This document shows, one piece after another, positions 1 to 6,511 of a stretch of 19,795 bases of DNA; positions within the stretch are counted from its first letter, which is position 1; every line of letters begins with the position of its first letter. Under the pieces are notes generated by a model. The model had not been told where the DNA came from, ran no database searches, and saw nothing but the letters and a program-made list of their open reading frames with translations. The DNA is from an uncultured Lysobacter sp. GTDB taxonomy: Bacteria > Pseudomonadota > Gammaproteobacteria > Xanthomonadales > Xanthomonadaceae. The stretch lies in assembly GCA_946480055.1 (NCBI GenBank), contig CAMLID010000060.1:1-19795 (forward strand). Direction: 5' to 3'. The position numbers and the translations under genes were made by a program.

Positions 1-560
1 TCGACGGCCGTCCGCTGATCTACGTGATGGACGAGTTCTGGAAGATCCTCGACGGTTCCGGCGGCCTCAAGGAATTCGCCAAGAACAAGCAGAAGACCAT
101 CCGTAAGCAGAACGGCATGGGCATCTTCGCGACCCAGAGCCCGGAAGACGCACTGGCCAGCGACATTTCGGCTTCGCTGATCGAACAGACCGCGACCCTG
201 ATCCTGCTGCCCAACCCGAACGCCAGTCGCGAAGACTACATCGAAGGCCTCAAGCTGACCGACTCCGAGTACCAGGTGGTCAAGGGCCTGGACGAGCGCT
301 CGCGTTGCTTCCTGGTCAAGCAGGGCCATGCGGCCACGGTCTGCCAGCTCAACCTGCGCGGCCTGGACGATTCGCTGGCGGTGATCTCGGCGTCCACGGA
401 CAACATCGAAATCATGCACAACGTGCTTCACGAGGAAGCCAAGCGCGCGGGAGTGCCGGTCGACGACCTGCGCCCGGACCAGTGGCTGCCTTCGTTCTAC
501 GCCAATCGCAAGGGCTCGGGCAAAGCCAAGCCGAACAACCCCGAACGGGCTACGGCCTGA
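1..560 (+). CDS. virB4: VirB4 ATPase of the X-T4SS, C-terminal part (5' truncated by window)
   Basis: This is the last ~185 residues of a VirB4-type ATPase; the reading frame is open to the window edge, so the real start lies upstream. The visible part begins with a Walker B strand and acidic pair (LIYVMDEFW), then the ATQSPEDA segment found after Walker B in VirB4/TraC ATPases, and the mixed alpha/beta C-terminal region of the RecA-like lobe. The N-terminal domain and Walker A are outside the window. VirB4 sits at the cytoplasmic base of the secretion channel and powers pilus assembly and substrate transfer. virB5 and virB6 follow on the same strand, as expected in a virB operon. An internal GTG at 24 is not the start because coding sequence continues upstream of it. 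The family call is firm. Confidence 0.9.
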   Translation, partial: DGRPLIYVMDEFWKILDGSGGLKEFAKNKQKTIRKQNGMGIFATQSPEDALASDISASLIEQTATLILLPNPNASREDYIEGLKLTDSEYQVVKGLDERSRCFLVKQGHAATVCQLNLRGLDDSLAVISASTDNIEIMHNVLHEEAKRAGVPVDDLRPDQWLPSFYANRKGSGKAKPNNPERATA

Positions 561-716
561 ACCCCGCTACGGAATCATGCGGCACGCATATATGGCGAAT
601 ACGCTCAAAATGCTTTAGCAACAAGGCGCTGGCGAATCGATCGCGGGCGCAAACGACGATGTACGTCAGCAAGGACTGGGACCATGCGAAGTGGTCGAAG
701 GGAGAAGGAGATGGAT

Positions 717-1502
717 ATGAATGGCCAGGTCACCGAGAAAAAACAGCAAGAGCGCAGGAAAGGCACGGGTGGTCGACGTCTAGGAGTATTGGCGACGGTG
801 CTGTCGTGCGTGCTGATGGTGGGTCCTAGCAACGCCACCGGTATTCCGGTTGTCGATGCGGCAAGCATCCTCAAACAAGTCATCGTCTCTATCGAGCGAG
901 GCTTGGAGCATGTGGAAACGATTAGCAAGTGGACGCAGCAGCTCAACCACATGAGGCAGCAAGTCGTCCAGATACAGAGCATGCTTAGCAGCATCGGCAT
1001 GCCGGCCAACCAGCCGCTGACCAAGGTGGGCGACAACTATCTGGTTGCCGAGAGCTGCGGCGGCAGCGGCGGATTCAGCCTGGCGAGCCTGGCGTCGGTC
1101 TTCAGGCTCAATACCAGCGGCGATGTGATGGAGCAGCAGAAGCAGATTTGCGTGAACATTCGCGTCGCGCGCAACAAGAAGTTCGATTACACGGTCGACT
1201 TCGTTCAGAGGACTGCGCCGCAAATGCAGACCATGCTCGATCGGCTGAATTCTCAGCGCAACAGCAACAACAATCAGGGCAATTTACAGGCAGTCGACAG
1301 CGACTCGATGCGGATGGCCAACGATTTGGCGCTGAAATTCCAGGTATGGGAAGGCCAGATGAAGGCCTACGATACCTACATCGCTTCGATGGAAGAGAAT
1401 CAGCGCGTGCTCGCCAGGACCGCCCTGAAGGGCAAGCAAACCATCGTAGGCGCGATTGTGGAAACTGCGGTGCTGAAGACGGCGCTGTCGGTCGGCAACT
1501 GA
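717..1502 (+). CDS. virB5: VirB5-like minor pilus / channel protein
   Basis: A 261-residue exported protein. The start at 717 is chosen because AAGGAG at 705-710 lies 6 bases before it; the in-frame ATGs at 684 and 711 have no usable ribosome site. The N-terminus is basic (ERRK, GGRR) and then hydrophobic (LGVLATVLSCVLMVG), a signal peptide probably cut near SNA/TG. The mature part is a long amphipathic alpha-helical protein rich in Gln, Met and Asn with two cysteines (ESCGG, KQICV), matching the three-helix-bundle style of the VirB5/TrbJ family, which caps the T4SS pilus. Its place between virB4 and virB6 supports the call. VirB5 proteins diverge quickly, so the assignment rests on architecture and position more than on a diagnostic motif. 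Confidence 0.8.
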   Translation: MNGQVTEKKQQERRKGTGGRRLGVLATVLSCVLMVGPSNATGIPVVDAASILKQVIVSIERGLEHVETISKWTQQLNHMRQQVVQIQSMLSSIGMPANQPLTKVGDNYLVAESCGGSGGFSLASLASVFRLNTSGDVMEQQKQICVNIRVARNKKFDYTVDFVQRTAPQMQTMLDRLNSQRNSNNNQGNLQAVDSDSMRMANDLALKFQVWEGQMKAYDTYIASMEENQRVLARTALKGKQTIVGAIVETAVLKTALSVGN

Positions 1503-1521
1503 GTCACGGTACGGATACAAG

Positions 1522-1552
1522 GCGAACGGGCCCGTCAACGGGCCCTGTTCGC
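1522..1552 (+). terminator. Strong stem-loop downstream of virB5 (possible terminator or processing site)
   Basis: GCGAAC + GGGCCCG pairs with CGGGCCC + GTTCGC around a TCAA loop: 13 base pairs with one bulged T. It starts 19 bases after the virB5 stop. No T-run follows, so it is not a classical intrinsic terminator. It may attenuate transcription or stabilise the upstream mRNA before virB6, which starts about 100 bases later. Confidence 0.45.
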
Positions 1553-1650
1553 GGCTATACGGAAGCGCGTCCTGCGCCGATGGGTTCGGTGCGGTGGTGT
1601 GGACAGGGGCAGGCCAGCGGCAGTGACCCAATAGGCAGGTAGGTACGCAG

Positions 1651-2814
1651 ATGAGCAGGGGAATCGAAATCGTGGGCGATTGGCTAAAGGGCAGCATCGG
1701 CAACTGGCTGGACTGGTTGCACCCGCAGGCGCAGGCGTCGGTCGGAGACTTCATCTTTTTCCGGCTGATCCTGACCTATCTCCGCAAGGAGATTCAGGAG
1801 TTCGGCGTTAACCTGATGGGGAACGCGATGCAGTGGGTGGGCGGTATCGCGCTCACTTTGATGACGCTGTGGATCCTGATCCAGGGCTATCGCATTGCGA
1901 CGGGCCTGTCGCGCGAGCCGATGATGGCGTTGGTGACCAACTCGTTGCGCGCGGCGTTCATCGTCGGCGTTGCGACGTCGATGGCGGCCTTCGGCACCGA
2001 TCTGCACGACTTCATCACCAAAGACCTGAACAAGGAAATCCACTGGATCGTCACCGGTAGCAACGAGCAGATCGAGGACAAGATCGACGAAAGTCTGGGC
2101 TGGATGCAGGTGGCCTTGTCCAGTATCGACATGCTCGACATCGTCAGCGATCCCACTCTGGACGACGACAAGACCCGGGCGATGTGGTTCGTCGGCATGG
2201 GGACGGGCGGCCCGGCGATCGTCAGCGGCACGATGTTGCTGCTCTACGAGATCGCAATGGCGATGTTCGTCGGCTTCGGGCCGATCTTCATCCTGTGTCT
2301 GTTGTTCGATCAGACCAAACAGTTGTTCAGCAAATGGCTTTTCTACGGCATCGGAACCCTTTTCTCGATGGCGGTGCTAAGCGCGATGGTTTCGATCGCG
2401 TTGGAAATGGTGACCCGCGTGGCCTTCAAATTCTGGAGCGTCGCGGCTGCAGGCAAGCTGCTCGGCACTAGTTTCTCCGACGGCATGTCGAGCCAGGCGA
2501 TGCAGCAGGGCGGTATGGGCTTGATCCTGACCACCTTAATCGTCAGCGCGCCGCCGATGGCCGCGATGTTCTTCCAGGGTCTGCTCGGTACGCCTAGCGC
2601 CTACAACGCCATGGGCGGCGCCGGCTCGGCTATGCCGGGCGCGGGCATGCCGCCGGGTTACGCCGGCAGCGCGGGTTACCGTCCGACGACGCCGAACATG
2701 GGCTCGGCGCAGATGCCGAACACGCCGAATCCGAGCACGATCGAATCCCAGGGCACGCGCGTCTCTACCGGACAGACGGCCCAACCATTTAAGGACGAGA
2801 TCCAGAAACGTTGA
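1651..2814 (+). CDS. virB6: VirB6 polytopic inner-membrane channel protein
   Basis: A 387-residue polytopic membrane protein of the VirB6/TrbL family, the inner-membrane core of the T4SS channel. Hydrophobic segments lie at about residues 61-81, 99-115, 185-220 (probably two helices), 230-252 and 287-310. An acidic, mostly soluble loop at about 116-178 (NEQIEDKIDESLG, PTLDDDK) corresponds to the large periplasmic loop known to contact substrate in VirB6. The last ~75 residues are a low-complexity Gly/Ala/Met/Pro tail (around AGSAMPGAGMPPGYAG), common in VirB6 of this group and probably cytoplasmic or disordered. AGGTAGG at 1637-1643 lies 7 bases before the ATG. It follows virB5 after a 148-base gap containing a stem-loop. 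The family call is secure; exact helix boundaries are estimates. Confidence 0.9.
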   Translation: MSRGIEIVGDWLKGSIGNWLDWLHPQAQASVGDFIFFRLILTYLRKEIQEFGVNLMGNAMQWVGGIALTLMTLWILIQGYRIATGLSREPMMALVTNSLRAAFIVGVATSMAAFGTDLHDFITKDLNKEIHWIVTGSNEQIEDKIDESLGWMQVALSSIDMLDIVSDPTLDDDKTRAMWFVGMGTGGPAIVSGTMLLLYEIAMAMFVGFGPIFILCLLFDQTKQLFSKWLFYGIGTLFSMAVLSAMVSIALEMVTRVAFKFWSVAAAGKLLGTSFSDGMSSQAMQQGGMGLILTTLIVSAPPMAAMFFQGLLGTPSAYNAMGGAGSAMPGAGMPPGYAGSAGYRPTTPNMGSAQMPNTPNPSTIESQGTRVSTGQTAQPFKDEIQKR

Positions 2815-2872
2815 TGGCGTGAACTGTTTTGCTCACAGGCCGCTACGGATTCTGCCTGCGTTCATTACGAGT

Positions 2873-2906
2873 GAGGTGGGATAGGGCTCGCGCCACATCC
2901 CACCTC
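2873..2906 (+). promoter_or_regulatory. Stem-loop just upstream of the DUF4189 gene's ribosome site
   Basis: GAGGTGGGAT (2873-2882) pairs perfectly with ATCCCACCTC (2897-2906), a 10-bp stem with a 14-base loop. It ends two bases before the likely Shine-Dalgarno AAGG (2908-2911) and 12 bases before the start codon. It could influence translation or mark the end of the virB6 transcript. No T-run follows. Confidence 0.4.
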
Positions 2907-2918
2907 GAAGGATCGACC

Positions 2919-3446
2919 ATGATCATGCGCAGTCTCATTACATGTAGCCTTTTGCTGGCGAGCCTGTCGTGGGCCGAAGCGGCCCGAGCCGAGCAGGGTT
3001 GCCCAGAAGGTCTGGCTCCGATCGGGCAAGCGCCCGGTCCGATCTGCGTGCCGCAACCCGGTTACGGGCTCGGCGGGCCCAGTCCGGTCCAGCAACGGCC
3101 GAACGTGCCGCAGCCGCGTTGGCTGGATCGCTGGGGCGCCATCGCCATCGACGGCGTCGCGCAAAAGATGGGCGCGGTGACGGATAAGAAGAACAGTCGC
3201 GACGCGCAGAAGGCGGCTCTGAAGGAATGCCAGACGCGCGGCGGATCGGCGCAGGAATGCAAGAAGACGCTGCTGGTTTACGGTAACGGTTGCGGTGCAG
3301 TGGCGCTGGGCAGCGATTTTGTGGTGGCTCGCGGCGGCGGCAGCATCGAACAGGCCTCGGAAAGAGCGCAGAAGGATTGCAGCGTGAACTCGGCCAATTG
3401 CGAGGTTCTGTACACACGCTGCAGCTACCCGGTGCTGGTCAACTGA
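2919..3446 (+). CDS. Secreted DUF4189-domain protein, possible X-T4SS immunity protein
   Basis: A 175-residue exported protein. The start at 2919 has AAGG 7 bases upstream; a second ATG at 2925 is also possible, and the longer frame from 2829 adds an implausible basic leader. A signal peptide (about residues 1-24) ends at AEAARA/EQ, a type I site with no lipobox, so the protein should be soluble in the periplasm. The mature part has a Pro-rich stretch and then a DUF4189-like domain from about residue 70 (WGAIAID, then GNGCGAVALG and ARGGGS), with eight cysteines that could form four disulphides. From memory, a DUF4189 protein (Smlt3025) is the immunity partner of an X-T4SS effector in Stenotrophomonas maltophilia. 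Here no effector gene is adjacent, so the protein may be an orphan immunity protein or an accessory factor. Confidence 0.75.
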   Translation: MIMRSLITCSLLLASLSWAEAARAEQGCPEGLAPIGQAPGPICVPQPGYGLGGPSPVQQRPNVPQPRWLDRWGAIAIDGVAQKMGAVTDKKNSRDAQKAALKECQTRGGSAQECKKTLLVYGNGCGAVALGSDFVVARGGGSIEQASERAQKDCSVNSANCEVLYTRCSYPVLVN

Positions 3447-3643
3447 CCGGACCGGTGCCTCGCAAGAAGTTTCGCGGTTCCCTGGTATCGAAGGACTCGG
3501 TGCCGGGTTTGATGTAAGGTATGGCCTGAGCTTGGCCCAAGGGCGGACTGCCCGAAGGCCTTGCGGAGGTATCAAGGGGTGCGATCGCTCAGCCGTAACT
3601 AGGATGTCACGGCGGTATTGCAATCGTTCTCCGAGGAGTTACA

Positions 3644-3663
3644 CCGCCGGCATCCGCCGGCGG
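3644..3663 (+). other. Short palindromic stem-loop upstream of the first immunity gene
   Basis: CCGCCGG pairs with CCGGCGG around a six-base loop (CATCCG). It lies in the 281-bp gap between the DUF4189 gene and the first lipoprotein gene, 64 bases before that gene's start. The rest of the gap (3447-3727) shows no gene I can support. A promoter for the toxin-immunity block could be here, but I see no clear -35/-10 pair. Confidence 0.3.
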
Positions 3664-3727
3664 GCAATAGGCGATGCGACGTTGCCGCGACTGCGGTGGC
3701 GCAGCCGCCGCATGAGTAGGGGTTTCC

Positions 3728-4324
3728 ATGAAGTTACAACTCGTTCCGTTGGCGCTATTGCTAGCCCTTGCCAGCGCCTGCGACCGCACGCCCGATGCGC
3801 CCGCCGCATCCGTGCCTGCCGCCTCCGTCCCCGATTCCAAGCCCGCACCCACGCCTGCCGCCGATCCGGCGGCGCCGTCCGTCGCGTCCGTTGCGGCCAC
3901 GCCCGCGGTCGCACCGCAGACCTTGCCCGCTGAAGCCTGCGCGCCCGAGGCCTACGCCGATTTCTTCAACGACTACGTCGGTTCGCCCGGCGTGCGCGCC
4001 GCGTACACCGCCGACACGGTGCGCGTGGGTTCGTTGGACAAGCCGGCCGAAGCGCGTCCGGTCGCAAAGGCCGACTACCGCGACTTCAAGGTCGGCATCG
4101 TCGACAGCCGCTGGGCCTACCTCGACCCCGCGGTCAAGGACCCCGGCAGCTACCCGCTGCTGGACCTGGAGTTCAAGCCCGAAGGCGGCAAGTCCTTCCG
4201 GGTCGAGTACGTCCAGGCCGAGTTCGACGCCGACGACAACGTGGTCAAGACCATAGGCAAGCCAGGCGCCTATGTGTTCGAGCGCGGAAACGACTGCTGG
4301 GTCCTGAGCCAGGACCTGCATTGA
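3728..4324 (+). CDS. Putative immunity lipoprotein (X-Tfi) for the M23-type effector
   Basis: A 198-residue lipoprotein. The signal peptide is short and ends in ASAC with the lipidated Cys at residue 18; the -3 position is Ala rather than the usual Leu, so the lipobox is slightly weak. A Pro/Ala/Ser linker (about 22-68) would tether a globular domain (about 70-198) containing YADFFNDYV, RVEYVQAEF and a C-terminal NDCWVLSQDLH; two Cys (CAPEAY and NDCW) could form a disulphide. I do not recognise the domain family. It is called an immunity protein because it lies 49 bases upstream of a putative peptidoglycan hydrolase effector, the same immunity-then-toxin order repeated twice downstream and known for XAC2610-XAC2609 in Xanthomonas citri. 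The +2 residue after Cys is Asp, a classical inner-membrane retention signal in E. coli. AGTAGGGG at 3714-3721 serves as ribosome site. Confidence 0.75.
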   Translation: MKLQLVPLALLLALASACDRTPDAPAASVPAASVPDSKPAPTPAADPAAPSVASVAATPAVAPQTLPAEACAPEAYADFFNDYVGSPGVRAAYTADTVRVGSLDKPAEARPVAKADYRDFKVGIVDSRWAYLDPAVKDPGSYPLLDLEFKPEGGKSFRVEYVQAEFDADDNVVKTIGKPGAYVFERGNDCWVLSQDLH

Positions 4325-4327
4325 TCG

Positions 4328-4346
4328 CCGCGGCCGTGCGCCGCGG
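4328..4346 (+). other. Stem-loop between immunity gene 1 and effector gene 1
   Basis: CCGCGGC (4328-4334) pairs with GCCGCGG (4340-4346) around a CGTGC loop. It begins four bases after the lipoprotein stop codon and ends 14 bases before the AAGGAG of the effector gene. Its position could allow unequal output of immunity and toxin through mRNA processing or partial termination; this is inference. Confidence 0.4.
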
Positions 4347-4373
4347 TAACAACGGGACACAAGGAGATCTCCC

Positions 4374-5642
4374 ATGGGCAAGATCCGCATCGTAGAGAGC
4401 GTGGGCGGCAGTACCGAGCACGTCCACAGCTACGACGACATCGAAATTCATCACCCCAGCAAGAAGGGCAAGGAAGCTGGGCGGCATTACCAGGTCATCG
4501 ACGGCCACAACGAGGAAATCCTGTCCTCGGGCGGCAAGGTCGCGCATTCGCGCGACGGCCACGTGTTCGTGTCCAAGGACTTCGTCCTGCTCGACGAGAA
4601 GGGTCGTTCCAGCCCGGTGCACGTGCCGGCGCCGGCCGACGGCTTCGTCAAGATCGACAAGAACAGCGGCCTGGTGAAGATCTACGACAAACTGCCCGAC
4701 GGCGAGATGATCGCCCAGGTGCGGCACATGGATCTGCGCCAGTTCCCGCTGAAGGACGGCGATCCGATCCAGTACGGCCAGCCGATGGGCCTGCAGGCCG
4801 GCATGGGCGGTGGCAAGCTCAACAAGTACCCCACCCACACCCATATCGACTTCAACGCCAACCATCTGGACAAGTTCAAGCAGTACGTCCACGACATCGA
4901 CACCGGCGTCATCTCCACCGATCGCTATCCGGGCAAGGGCCAGGCCACGCCGGTGACCGCACCGGTGCAGCACGACAAGCCCGCCGATGTCGCCAAGCCC
5001 GCGCCCGCGCGCGCTTCGGCCGACGGCGTGCTGCGTTCGGGCGAGCAGGGCGGCGAGATCCGCGCACTGCAGGAAAGCTTGAACAAGCTGGGTTATCACG
5101 ACGGCAAGGGCCGCGCGCTGACTCCCGACGCCGACTTCGGCGCCAGCACCAAGGAAGCGGTGCAGGCGTTCCAGCGCGCGCACGGTCTGAAGGACGACGG
5201 CGTCGCCGGTCCCAAGACCTTGGACGCGCTGAAGAAGTCCGAACAGACCCCGCTGCTGTCCAATCCCTCGCATCCGGACCACGCCATGTTCAAGCAGGCG
5301 GTCGGCGGCCTGGAGAAGCTGGGCCCGAACGCCGGTTTCAAGAACCACGCCGAACTCGAACGGGCCGCGGCGACGCTGACCTTCGAAGCCAAGGTCGGCG
5401 GCTTGAAGCAGATCGATCACGTCGCGCTGAGCACCAACGGCACCGGCCTGTTCGCGGTCCAGGGCGGGCTGACCGACCCCGGCCACCATCGTGCGCACGT
5501 GGACAAGCTGCAGGCCGGCGCGCAGCCGCTGGAACAGTCGACGTTCCAACTGCAACAGGACACGCAGCAGCGCCAGAAGATCGAGGCGCAGGCACCGGCG
5601 GTCGCGCAACAGCAACAGCGCGAACCGCGCGTGATGGCTTGA
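4374..5642 (+). CDS. Putative X-T4SS effector: M23/LytM-like peptidase + PG_binding_1 + XVIPCD
   Basis: A 422-residue protein without a signal peptide, as expected for cytosolic T4SS cargo. Residues 1-60 are unassigned. Residues ~60-180 resemble an M23/LytM endopeptidase: VPAPADGFV, then VRHMD with H118, LKDGDPIQYGQPMG, and THTHIDF giving the HxH pair H155/H157. The first metal motif HxxxD is not clearly present; H58/D61 or H63/D69 are candidates. A PG_binding_1 domain covers ~217-287. The XVIPCD spans ~293-395 (LLSNPSHPDH, LKQIDHVALS, GLFAVQGG) followed by a Gln-rich tail. Inferred role: VirD4-guided export and peptide cleavage in the victim's murein. AAGGAG at 4361-4366 is 7 bases before the ATG. 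The PG-binding/XVIPCD half is almost identical to that of the next effector. Family assignment is by motif, not by a search. Confidence 0.85.
   Translation: MGKIRIVESVGGSTEHVHSYDDIEIHHPSKKGKEAGRHYQVIDGHNEEILSSGGKVAHSRDGHVFVSKDFVLLDEKGRSSPVHVPAPADGFVKIDKNSGLVKIYDKLPDGEMIAQVRHMDLRQFPLKDGDPIQYGQPMGLQAGMGGGKLNKYPTHTHIDFNANHLDKFKQYVHDIDTGVISTDRYPGKGQATPVTAPVQHDKPADVAKPAPARASADGVLRSGEQGGEIRALQESLNKLGYHDGKGRALTPDADFGASTKEAVQAFQRAHGLKDDGVAGPKTLDALKKSEQTPLLSNPSHPDHAMFKQAVGGLEKLGPNAGFKNHAELERAAATLTFEAKVGGLKQIDHVALSTNGTGLFAVQGGLTDPGHHRAHVDKLQAGAQPLEQSTFQLQQDTQQRQKIEAQAPAVAQQQQREPRVMA
5134..5593 (+). repeat. 460-bp near-identical direct repeat, copy 1 (PG-binding end + XVIPCD of effector 1)
   Basis: Bases 5134-5593 match 7296-7755 with six substitutions by my comparison and no gaps. 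Bases 5269-5579 match 7431-7741 without any difference (311 bp). The block encodes the last half of PG_binding_1 and the whole XVIPCD. Upstream of it the two genes diverge at once into unrelated catalytic domains. Confidence 0.95.
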
Positions 5643-5651
5643 CGATGCAAA

Positions 5652-5718
5652 CGCCGATCGACGGCCATCGTCGATCGGCGCGAGGCCGGCTGCGGACGCA
5701 ACACCCGCCGCAGCCGGC
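5652..5718 (+). terminator. Two tandem strong stem-loops between effector 1 and immunity gene 2
   Basis: Stem A: CGCCGATCGACG (5652-5663) pairs with 5669-5680, 12 perfect base pairs with a GCCAT loop. Stem B: GCCGGCTGCGG (5685-5695) pairs with 5708-5718, 11 perfect base pairs with a 12-base loop. Both lie between the effector stop codon and the next lipoprotein start at 5747. Neither has a T-run. They probably act as a terminator-like or RNA-stabilising boundary between toxin cassettes. Confidence 0.5.
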
Positions 5719-5746
5719 AAAGCCGAACGGAGTATCGAGCGAGACC

Positions 5747-6424
5747 ATGCGCAAGTCGTTGACCTTGTTAGTGCTGATGACGTCGCTGGCGGCATGCCAG
5801 GCGGCGGCGCCCGGCGATGCGGAACCGCAGGCTGCTGCGTCCGCGACCGCCGCGCAGACGCAGCCAAACCCGCAACAGGAAGTGCCCGTGAACAATCTGT
5901 CCGTGACCCCGCAGCAAGACGATCTGACTCAGTTCATCCCCGCTGGCGGCAAGCAGCTGGCGGTGCAGCGCGCCGATCTCGACGGCGATGGCCGCGAGGA
6001 CGCTGTGCTGGTGATCGATCCGCCGATGCAGGCCGACGCCAAGCTGGGCGAGGGCACGCCGCGCACCGTGCTGGTGCTCATCCGCGACGCCGACGGCAAG
6101 CTGCAGGTCGCCAAGCGCAGCGAGCGCCTGGTGCCCTGCGCCCGTTGCGGCGGTATCGCCGGCGATCCGTTCGGTTATGTGCGTGCCTATGCGGGCGGGT
6201 TCACCGTGTTGATCGAAGGCGGTTCGCGCGAGCGCTGGTCGGACGAGTTCGGCTTCGCTTATTCGGCCGAGCAGAAGGATTGGCTGTTGGAAAAGGCGGT
6301 ACGCAGCGTGGTCGACACCGACACGGGCGAGGACAAGCGTCTGGATTTGCAACGTAAGGATTTCGGCGCGATCCGGCTCGAGGAATTCGACCGCGACAAG
6401 CTGCCGTCCGTGGAAGAGGCCTGA
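5747..6424 (+). CDS. Putative immunity lipoprotein resembling XAC2610 (lysozyme-inhibitor type)
   Basis: A 225-residue lipoprotein. The start at 5747 is chosen because the signal peptide begins there; the frame extends to 5639 but the extra 36 residues run through two hairpins and look non-coding. The lipobox is LAAC with Cys at residue 17 and Gln at +2, favouring the outer membrane. After an Ala/Gln/Pro linker comes a DLDGDGRED segment like a calcium-binding loop, then VPCARCGGIAGDPFGY, IEGGSRERW and FAYSAEQKDW, a pattern I associate with the XAC2610 family. XAC2610 of Xanthomonas citri is a periplasmic lipoprotein that inhibits the GH19 effector XAC2609 and resembles PliI lysozyme inhibitors. 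Here too it sits directly upstream of a GH19-PG_binding-XVIPCD gene, with an 87-base gap, which strongly supports the immunity role. The upstream ribosome site is weak (GGAG at 5729-5732). Confidence 0.8.
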   Translation: MRKSLTLLVLMTSLAACQAAAPGDAEPQAAASATAAQTQPNPQQEVPVNNLSVTPQQDDLTQFIPAGGKQLAVQRADLDGDGREDAVLVIDPPMQADAKLGEGTPRTVLVLIRDADGKLQVAKRSERLVPCARCGGIAGDPFGYVRAYAGGFTVLIEGGSRERWSDEFGFAYSAEQKDWLLEKAVRSVVDTDTGEDKRLDLQRKDFGAIRLEEFDRDKLPSVEEA

Positions 6425-6511
6425 GTACGCAGGAGCGTCACCGAACCGGGCAGGGAACGTCCGGGCAGGGCTTGGGTTTTGGCGATATGGGCATTCAACC
6501 AGGAGCTACAC

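Noticed and set aside
561..716. Small gene between virB4 and virB5
   Set aside because: Frames here are short or run into virB5 in another frame, with no ribosome site and no recognisable protein; the gap appears non-coding.
2829..2918. Upstream extension of the DUF4189 protein
   Set aside because: The extra 30 residues would precede a good signal peptide and run through a stem-loop; the start at 2919 has a ribosome site.
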